Shown in pieces: positions 58,736 to 64,000 of a DNA stretch of 64,000 nt; the stretch's first letter is position 1; each line of letters opens with the position of its first letter. Below the pieces are notes generated by a model. That model was not told the origin of the DNA, did no database searches, and was given only the letters and a program-made list of their open reading frames with translations. The position numbers were made by a program, and so were the translations under genes. Source of the DNA: Nocardioides sp. Iso805N (GTDB taxonomy: Bacteria > Actinomycetota > Actinomycetes > Propionibacteriales > Nocardioidaceae); contig NZ_KB822578.1 of assembly GCF_000364605.1 (NCBI RefSeq), positions 248,001 through 312,000 of the forward strand, given 5' to 3'.

Positions 58736-59302
58736 GCGGGCGAGCTCGATCAGGTCCAGCATGTCCGGATCGTCGTTGGGCAGCTCGGCGACCGGGAACC
58801 ACCGCACGTCGAGCGACTCCTCGGAGACGGCAGGTACGGCGTCGGCAGGCGCCACCGCGACGAAGCGCACGTCGTAGTGATGCACCCCCTCACCGCAGAA
58901 CGGCACCTCGTGGTCGCTGAGCTGCACAGGCACGGGGTCGAGCACCAGGCCGGTCAGGCCCGACTCCTCGCTCGCCTCGCGCGCGGCAGCGGCGAGCAGT
59001 GAGGCGTCGCGGGTCTCCAGGTGACCGCCGAACTGGAACCACCGCTGCGCCTTGGCGTGCAGCGTGAGCAGCACCGCGTCCCCGTCGGCGGAGAGCACGA
59101 GGGTGGAGGCGGTGAGATGGTGCGGCCGGTCCTCGCGCAGGACACCGGAGGCGTGTGCGGCCAGGTAGTCGACGTAGCGCTGCCGCAGCCCTTCCTGGCC
59201 GGCGGTGGGCGCCGTCCAGGACGAGAGGGTCAGCAGCGCCTCCTCACGCAGCTGGTCGCTGACCAGCCCGCGAGGAGCGAGCGGGCGTCTCGAAGCGCTC
59301 AC
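58715..59302 (-). CDS. NUDIX hydrolase
   Basis: The 195-residue protein has a Nudix box near 88-110 (GGHLETRDASLLAAAAREAS, then EESG), preceded by TASTLVLSADGDAVLLTLHAKA. The catalytic REASEES Glu residues are present. It likely cleaves a nucleotide diphosphate derivative, with the specificity not readable. The GTG at 59302 overlaps the DUF2342 stop (GTGA), so the two are coupled. Its C-terminus (RREVTF and stop) is encoded by the repeat array. Confidence 0.86.
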   Translation of the reverse strand: MSASRRPLAPRGLVSDQLREEALLTLSSWTAPTAGQEGLRQRYVDYLAAHASGVLREDRPHHLTASTLVLSADGDAVLLTLHAKAQRWFQFGGHLETRDASLLAAAAREASEESGLTGLVLDPVPVQLSDHEVPFCGEGVHHYDVRFVAVAPADAVPAVSEESLDVRWFPVAELPNDDPDMLDLIELARRREVTF

Positions 59303-60624
59303 ACGTCCTCGCCGGCGTCGCCTGCCGTCGGGCCCGAGCCGCCTTCGAGGAGCTTGCGCAGCTCGGCGTCGAAGTCGGCCTCGGTCAGCGCCTCGGGAGC
59401 CTCGGCGCCCTCGCGGAACCCGAGCGGGTCGTCCAGGTCGGCCGAGGTGGGCAGCAGGGCCGGCGACATCCAGACGCCGTCGCGGGCCTCCACGCCCTGG
59501 CGGTTGCGCAGCGAGCCCCACAGCGTGGCGGCGTCGCGCAGCCGGCGCGGACGCAGCTCCAGCCCGACGAGGTTGGCGAAGGCCTGCTCGGCGGGGCCGC
59601 CCGCGGCGCGCCGGCGGCGTACGGCCTCTTGGAGCTTGGTGGCGGCCGGCATCCGATCCGCGGTGGCCATCGTGACCACCTCGTCGACCCAGCCCTCGAC
59701 GAGGGCGAGCGCGATCTCGAGCCGCTCCAGCGCGGCCTTCTGCTTGGGTGACTGGGGCAGCTCGAACATGCCGCCCTCGAAGAGCTCCTGCAGCGCCTGG
59801 GGGTTGTTCACGTCCACGCCGCGCATCTGCTCCTCGATCCGCTCCTGGATCGCCTGCAGGTTGACCTCGACACCGGCCGCGTAGTCGCGGACCGCGCCGA
59901 TCAAGTGGTCGCGCAGCCACGGCACACCGCCGAAGAGCCGCTGGTGGGCGGCCTCGCGCAGGGCGAGGTAGAGCAGCACGTCGTCCTCCTCGACACCGAG
60001 TCCCTCGGCGAACGGCGCGACGTTGGTGGGCAGCAGCGCCGCGCGACCGGGTGCGGCCAGCGGGACGCCGACGTCGGAGAGGCTGAGAACCTCGTTCGCG
60101 AGTGCCCCGAGCCCGGAGCCGACCTGGCTGGCCAGCAGCGCGCCGACGGCCTTGCCGAGGAAGCCGGCCATCGGGCCGGCCATCGCCGCCACCTCCTCGG
60201 GCAGGGCGCCGGAGAGCGAGGAGACCGAGGACTCCGCGACCGGCTCGACGAGCTGCTTCCACACGTCGGTGGTGTTGACGATCCACTCGGCCTTGCTCCA
60301 CGCGGTGGCGGTGACGATGCCGGACGAGAAGGCGGTGGTCTCCTCGAGCCAGTGGTCGGCGAGGCGTACGGCGTCGGACACGGCGTCCTTCTGCCGCTGG
60401 GACGGCGTCGGGTCGGGCGTAGCCGCGGCGTTCTTGCGCGCGGTGTCGAGGGCGACGTCCCAGTTGAGCGGGCCGTCGTAGGGTTGCATGAGGGACTGGA
60501 TCTGGCCGAAGATCTGGCTCAGGTCCATCCCGGCGGGAAGGCCGCCGCCGGCGCCGAAGAAGGCCTCGAACGGTGTGCCCTTGAACGGGTTCTGCGGGTC
60601 CTCTGGGCCTGGCGTCTCACTCAT
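59299..60624 (-). CDS. DUF2342-family protein (annotated as zinc-dependent metalloprotease family)
   Basis: The 441-residue helical protein starts MSETPGPEDPQNPFKGTPFEAFFG and has the family core at about 185-300: NVAPFAEGLGVEEDDVLLYLALREAAHQRLFGGVPWLRDHLIGAV, then MFELPQSPKQKAALERLEIALALVEGWVDEVV. The motif reads REAAHQRLF, so a strict HExxH is absent and activity is uncertain. It resembles Rv3195, next to the YlbL and UPF0182 genes in mycobacteria. TACCGT lies 7 nt before the ATG. Confidence 0.83.
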   Translation of the reverse strand: MSETPGPEDPQNPFKGTPFEAFFGAGGGLPAGMDLSQIFGQIQSLMQPYDGPLNWDVALDTARKNAAATPDPTPSQRQKDAVSDAVRLADHWLEETTAFSSGIVTATAWSKAEWIVNTTDVWKQLVEPVAESSVSSLSGALPEEVAAMAGPMAGFLGKAVGALLASQVGSGLGALANEVLSLSDVGVPLAAPGRAALLPTNVAPFAEGLGVEEDDVLLYLALREAAHQRLFGGVPWLRDHLIGAVRDYAAGVEVNLQAIQERIEEQMRGVDVNNPQALQELFEGGMFELPQSPKQKAALERLEIALALVEGWVDEVVTMATADRMPAATKLQEAVRRRRAAGGPAEQAFANLVGLELRPRRLRDAATLWGSLRNRQGVEARDGVWMSPALLPTSADLDDPLGFREGAEAPEALTEADFDAELRKLLEGGSGPTAGDAGEDV

Positions 60625-60704
60625 GCCCCCAACGGTACGCGGTCTTTGGACACGGCGGCGCGGGCGCCGCGTGAGGTGCGGGCGGCGGCGGATAGGGTCG
60701 TTTC

Positions 60705-61124
60705 GTGAGCGCTGTGCGACTCGTCGACATCCGCGAGACCCCCCTCGACACCGGCGAGGTGTGCGCCGCACTCGACGACCCGGCCAGCGGTGGCCTGACG
60801 CTCTTCGTCGGCCGGGTGCGCGACCATGACCACGGCGTCGGGGTGAAGGGGCTCGGCTACAGCGCCCACCCGAGTGCGCTGGAGCGGCTGCGCGAGGTCT
60901 GCGAGAGGGTCGCCGCGGATCACGATGTGCAGGTCGCCGCTGTGCATCGGGTGGGGGACCTGAGCATCGGCGACATCGCGGTGGTGGTGGCAGCGAGCGC
61001 CGGCCACCGCGGTGACGCGTTCGCGGCCTCGCGGGACCTGATCGACACCCTCAAGCAGACCGTGCCGATCTGGAAGCACCAGCTCTTCGCCGACGGCACC
61101 GAGGAGTGGGTCGGTACGCCCTGA
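60705..61124 (+). CDS. moaE: Molybdopterin synthase catalytic subunit MoaE
   Basis: The 139-residue protein has the MoaE pattern: GLTLFVGRVRDHDHGVGVKGLGYSAHPSALERL, HRVGDLSIGDIAVVVAASAGHRGDAF, and the active-site Lys region VPIWKHQLFADGTEEWVG. It adds sulfur, from MoaD activated by a MoeZ-type enzyme, to make molybdopterin. moeZ is at 39.1 kb; moaD is not in the window. TAGGGT at 60693-60698 lies 6 nt before the GTG. Confidence 0.93.
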   Translation: MSAVRLVDIRETPLDTGEVCAALDDPASGGLTLFVGRVRDHDHGVGVKGLGYSAHPSALERLREVCERVAADHDVQVAAVHRVGDLSIGDIAVVVAASAGHRGDAFAASRDLIDTLKQTVPIWKHQLFADGTEEWVGTP

Positions 61125-61178
61125 GCACGCCCCGCGTGGCTGCGCCGTACCGCGGCTCGCACTGCCTAGGCTGAGCGG

Positions 61179-61457
61179 GTGGAGATCCTGCTCTGGCTCG
61201 TGCCGTCCGTGCTCGTCACGGCGGTGGCGATGGTGTGGGTCGGCTGGGTCGGGCGCGAAGGCCGCGGCGAGGTCGACCCCGAGGTCGCCATCCGCCGGAT
61301 GGCGGCTGCGCTGAGCAAGCCCAGCCCGCAGCAGTACGCCGCCGGCAAGCAGCGTCGCGAGCGGTCCACCGGAGTCGCCGTCCGGCCCTCGCGGCGCCCC
61401 GCGCCGAAGAGCGAGCCGAAGGGCGAGTCCGGGGCTGCCGAGAAGCACGCCTCCTGA
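61179..61457 (+). CDS. Small single-span membrane protein
   Basis: The 92-residue protein has one transmembrane helix at about 2-24 (ILLWLVPSVLVTAVAMVWVG) and a basic, Pro-rich cytoplasmic tail (RRMAAALSKPSPQQYAAGKQ, SRRPAPKSEPKGESGA). I recognise no family. TAGGCT (61167-61172) lies 6 nt before the GTG. It sits between moaE and the ylbL-type gene. Confidence 0.72.
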   Translation: MEILLWLVPSVLVTAVAMVWVGWVGREGRGEVDPEVAIRRMAAALSKPSPQQYAAGKQRRERSTGVAVRPSRRPAPKSEPKGESGAAEKHAS

Positions 61458-61520
61458 TCGGCAGCGGCTCGGTCCGGCATCGGGTGCGTGAATCTTGGAC
61501 CCGGATGAGAAGGTGGCGCC

Positions 61521-62579
61521 ATGAAGCAGCGCTCCGTGGCGGCCATGATCGCGCTCTCGGCAGTCGTCGTGCTGCTGCTCGTCGCGTGGCTCGCGCCGCT
61601 GCCCTACAGCGTCTACCGCCCCGGCGTGACGCTCAACGTGCTGGGCGACGAGAGCCCCGACGGCAAGCCGATCATCCAGGTCTCGGGACACCCGGCCTAC
61701 CGTGACGGCGGCCAGCTGCGGATGACGACCGTGTCCGTCACCCGACGCGAGACCCGTCTGGGGCTGTGGGACCTGCTCGGCGCCTGGTTCGACCGGGACG
61801 CGGCCGTCTATCCCCGCTCCGCGGTCTACCCGGACACCTCCGGCACCGAGCAGGAGGACACCAACGAGGGCGCGGTGGAGATGGCCAGCTCGCAGGACAC
61901 CGCCACGGCGGTGGCCCTCAAGGAGCTCGGCATCTCGGTGCCGCAGATGTTGGAGATCGTCGCTGTCGTACCGAAGTCTCCGGCTGACGGCCACCTGCAG
62001 GCCCACGACCTGCTGGAGCAGGTCAACGGTACCGACGTGACCTCGCCCGACGCGGCGGTCAAGGCGATCCAGGCGGCGCCGGCAGGCAAGCCGGTCGAGC
62101 TGACAGTGCTGCGCGACGGCAAGCAGACCACCGTCTCGTTCACACCCGGGGAGAAGAACGGCAAGCCCTACCTCGGCGTCTCGCTCGGGATGGGCTACAA
62201 GTTCCCGTTCCAGGTCTCGGTGGACATCGACCCGGCGATCGGCGGCCCGAGCGCGGGCCTGATGTTCTCGCTCGGCATCTACGACACCCTCACGCCCGGA
62301 TCGCTGACCGACGGCAAGCCGATCGCCGGCACCGGCGAGATCGAGACCGACGGCAGCGTCGGGCCGATCGGCGGCATCCAGCAGAAGATCCCGGCGGCGC
62401 GCGACGCCGGCGCCAAGCTCTTCCTGGTCCCGGCCGACAACTGCAACGACGCCGAGGGCGCCAACAACGGCAGCATGCGGCTGGTCAAGGTGACCACCAT
62501 GGACTCGGCCGTGAAGGCGATCCAGACCTGGGTGAAGAACCCCAACGCGACCCTGCCGACCTGTGGGAGTGCCTCATGA
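61521..62579 (+). CDS. YlbL-type PDZ / Lon-like serine protease
   Basis: The 352-residue protein has an N-terminal membrane anchor at about 7-24 (AAMIALSAVVVLLLVAWL). A PDZ-like region covers about 135-210 (IVAVVPKSPADGHLQAHDLL, GKPVELTVLRDGKQTTVSF). A C-terminal Lon (S16) domain carries the Ser-Lys dyad GGPSAGLMFSL (Ser about 237) and GGIQQKIPAAR (Lys about 289). It resembles B. subtilis YlbL and the Rv3194c type, and would act at the membrane on exported substrates. AAGGTGG precedes the ATG. It overlaps the PPA1309 gene (ATGA). Confidence 0.87.
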   Translation: MKQRSVAAMIALSAVVVLLLVAWLAPLPYSVYRPGVTLNVLGDESPDGKPIIQVSGHPAYRDGGQLRMTTVSVTRRETRLGLWDLLGAWFDRDAAVYPRSAVYPDTSGTEQEDTNEGAVEMASSQDTATAVALKELGISVPQMLEIVAVVPKSPADGHLQAHDLLEQVNGTDVTSPDAAVKAIQAAPAGKPVELTVLRDGKQTTVSFTPGEKNGKPYLGVSLGMGYKFPFQVSVDIDPAIGGPSAGLMFSLGIYDTLTPGSLTDGKPIAGTGEIETDGSVGPIGGIQQKIPAARDAGAKLFLVPADNCNDAEGANNGSMRLVKVTTMDSAVKAIQTWVKNPNATLPTCGSAS

Positions 62580-63181
62580 GCGAGTACGACGAGCAGCGCG
62601 ACAACGAGCTCGAGGGCGTCGACGGGTTCAGCGGCGAGCTCGACGACGACCTCGACACCGACCCGGCGCTGGCCGCCGCCGTTCTGGAGATCGAGGAGCA
62701 TGCCGCGGGGGAGGGCTGGGATCGCCCGGCGCGGCTCTACGCGCTGGTCGACACCGCCACCCTGGTAGCGCAGGAGCCCGCCCTGGCCTCGCTGATGGGC
62801 CTGGACGCGGCCTCGGCCCAAGGGTCGCTGACACCGATCGAGCAGGACCAGCTCGCCCCGCACGTGCAGCTCGAGGACGTCCTTCCCACGCTGGTGTGGC
62901 CGGAGGGCGTGGTGGGCTGTGCTGCCGTCGTAGAGCGGCTCGTGCTGCCGCCGGACGTCAGCGGCGAGATCCCCGAGGACCCGAGCGCCGCGGCCGAGTT
63001 CGCCGCCAGTCATCCGGCCCGGCAGGAGGTGCGCATCATCGCAGGCGTCACCCGTGCCGGTGCCACCTACAGCGCGCTGCGGCTACGCTCGCACGACGAC
63101 GCTGCCTCGGTCGCCGCGGGCGCCGACCTGGTGCCACAGCTGACCCAGCTGCTCGCGGCCACTCTGGAGAGCGACGCGTGA
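62576..63181 (+). CDS. PPA1309-family conserved protein
   Basis: The 201-residue acidic protein begins MSEYDEQRDNELEGVDGFSG and contains AAGEGWDRPARLYALVDTATLVAQEP and DVLPTLVWPEGVVGCAAVVERLVLPP. This matches the actinobacterial PPA1309 family, of unknown function. The ATG at 62576 overlaps the ylbL-type stop, so the genes are coupled. Its stop overlaps a short ORF that leads into the UPF0182 gene. Confidence 0.8.
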   Translation: MSEYDEQRDNELEGVDGFSGELDDDLDTDPALAAAVLEIEEHAAGEGWDRPARLYALVDTATLVAQEPALASLMGLDAASAQGSLTPIEQDQLAPHVQLEDVLPTLVWPEGVVGCAAVVERLVLPPDVSGEIPEDPSAAAEFAASHPARQEVRIIAGVTRAGATYSALRLRSHDDAASVAAGADLVPQLTQLLAATLESDA

Positions 63182-63249
63182 ACACCCCCTTCGGCTCCTC
63201 GCTGCGCGACCCCGCTGGACCCGCCACGGCGTACGGGGACCCCGCATGA
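63178..63249 (+). CDS. Possible 23-codon coupling ORF
   Basis: GTG at 63178 overlaps the PPA1309 stop (GTGA) and its TGA at 63247 overlaps the UPF0182 ATG (ATGA). The product would be VNTPFGSSLRDPAGPATAYG plus DPA. It could be a translated spacer that couples the two genes, or chance. Peptide function is unlikely. Confidence 0.35.
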   Translation: MNTPFGSSLRDPAGPATAYGDPA

Positions 63250-64000
63250 GCGAGCACTACGACGACGACCGCGCCGAGGCGCCCCGATCGTCGGGCCGGC
63301 TGCGGGTGCTCACCGCGAGCGCGCTCGTGCTCGTCATCGCCATCGTCCTGGTCAACAGGTTCGCGGTGTTCTACACCGATCGCCTCTGGTACGACTCGGT
63401 CCACGCAGGCCACGTCTTCACCACCCTGTTCTGGACCAAGGTGGGGCTGTTCGCCGTCTTCGGCGTGCTGATGGCGGTCGTGATCGGCGGCTCGATGGTG
63501 GCCGCGTTCCGGGTGCGGCCGTTCTTCACGCCGGAAGAGGAGCACAGCAGCCTGAGCCGTTACCGGGACGCGATCACGCCGATCCGCACCTGGCTGCTGA
63601 TCGGCGTGAGCGTGGTCAGCGGCATCTTCGCGGGCGTCTCAGGTGCCGGCCGATGGCGCTCCTACCTGCTGTGGCGGCACGGCGGCTCCTTTGGACAGAA
63701 GGACCCGCACTTCCACAAGGACGTCGGCTTCTACGTCTTCGACCTGCCCTGGTGGCACTTCCTGGTCGACTTCGCCCTCACCGCGACCGCGCTCGGCCTG
63801 GTCGCAGGAGTGGTGGTGCACTACCTGTACGGCGGCATCAAGCTGCAGGGCAGCCAGCGGATGACACCGGCCGCGCAGGCGCACGTCTCGGTGCTGCTCG
63901 GCGTGTTCGTGCTGCTCAAGGCGGTCGACTACTGGCTCGACCGCTACGACCTGGTGCACAGCAGCGGGCCGCTGTTCACCGGCATCGGCTTCACCGACGA
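63246..64000 (+). CDS. UPF0182-family membrane protein, 3'-truncated by the window edge
   Basis: Only the first about 251 residues are seen. A charged N-terminus (MSEHYDDDRAEAPRSSGRLR) is followed by helices at about 21-41 (VLTASALVLVIAIVLVNRFA), VGLFAVFGVLMAVVIGGSMV, IRTWLLIGVSVVSGIFAGVS, and FALTATALGLVAGVVVHYLY. DRLWYDSVHAGHVFTTLFWTK and KDVGFYVFDLPWWHFLVDF are hallmarks of UPF0182, a large family (about 1000 residues) of unknown function, at the Rv3193c position after the ylbL-type gene. Confidence 0.9.
   Translation, partial: MSEHYDDDRAEAPRSSGRLRVLTASALVLVIAIVLVNRFAVFYTDRLWYDSVHAGHVFTTLFWTKVGLFAVFGVLMAVVIGGSMVAAFRVRPFFTPEEEHSSLSRYRDAITPIRTWLLIGVSVVSGIFAGVSGAGRWRSYLLWRHGGSFGQKDPHFHKDVGFYVFDLPWWHFLVDFALTATALGLVAGVVVHYLYGGIKLQGSQRMTPAAQAHVSVLLGVFVLLKAVDYWLDRYDLVHSSGPLFTGIGFTD

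Noticed and set aside
59302..60301. Upstream extension of the NUDIX gene to a 528-codon frame
   Set aside because: The added part is Arg/Gly/Ala-rich and overlaps the DUF2342 gene in another frame. The GTG at 59302 with its GTGA overlap is a better start.

Overview
The window is dense, very GC-rich actinobacterial chromosome. Gene content and order fit the Nocardioidaceae, with Nocardioides or a close relative the best guess from sequence alone. Evidence for an actinobacterium: LpqB, SecA1, a mycobacterial-type AdnAB nuclease-helicase, UvrD2, mycoredoxin, WhiB7, MoeZ, DUF3107, DUF2342 and UPF0182 proteins; frequent GTG starts; and TAnnnT boxes 6-8 nt before many start codons, as in leaderless transcripts. 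I see no rRNA, tRNA, transposase, phage module or CRISPR. It is core chromosome with small accessory pockets.

Layout. 0-8 kb: the end of lpqB, a ComF-type phosphoribosyltransferase, a long structured leader (probable raiA-motif RNA) before the long-form ribosome hibernation factor, a NarL-type response regulator, a YcaQ/AlkX-type glycosylase and secA. 8-13 kb: an Rv3235-type protein and a LysM membrane protein, a TIGR02206 membrane protein, a DUF222/HNH gene with a LexA-like box, a PAP2 phosphatase and a possible Sm-like small protein. 13-16.4 kb: a reverse-strand group of tatB, mrp, a DUF1003 protein and an MgtE-N/CBS protein. 16.4-22.7 kb: an accessory cluster with three paralogous exported endonuclease/exonuclease/phosphatase (EEP) proteins around a LicD-methyltransferase fusion and a small coiled-coil protein. 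22.9-31.8 kb: acyl-CoA dehydrogenase, DUF5302, MTHFR-like, MaoC, YbjQ, MFS, histidine phosphatase, DUF6758, PHP, MarC and SDR genes.

31.9-64 kb follows a gene order also known in mycobacteria: ParA and L,D-transpeptidase, DEAD-box helicase, ferritin-like protein, DUF3107/TetR, moeZ, an alkyltransferase-like protein, AdnA-AdnB, nudC, corA, mycoredoxin, uvrD2, whiB7, then small zinc proteins, PHP, M48, PemK, NUDIX, DUF2342, moaE, a YlbL-type protease, PPA1309 and UPF0182 (cut by the window end). The AdnAB/UvrD2 genes are DNA-repair machinery. whiB7 is preceded by a promoter with an A-rich flank, a 75-codon upstream ORF and an intrinsic terminator, which is the architecture of antibiotic-inducible attenuation.

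The least explained material is a family of short repeats with a 22-bp unit (core like GACCYCTCRARCCSGCAGAAASTG). It occurs as near-perfect hairpins (about 3.9 and 21.5 kb) and as tandem arrays (about 11.9 and 58.7 kb), and it supplies the last codons or stop codon of at least four genes. A second palindromic family (core CCTCGACARGCTCGGCG) occurs at 11.8 and 26.4 kb, with a related perfect palindrome at 31.0 kb.
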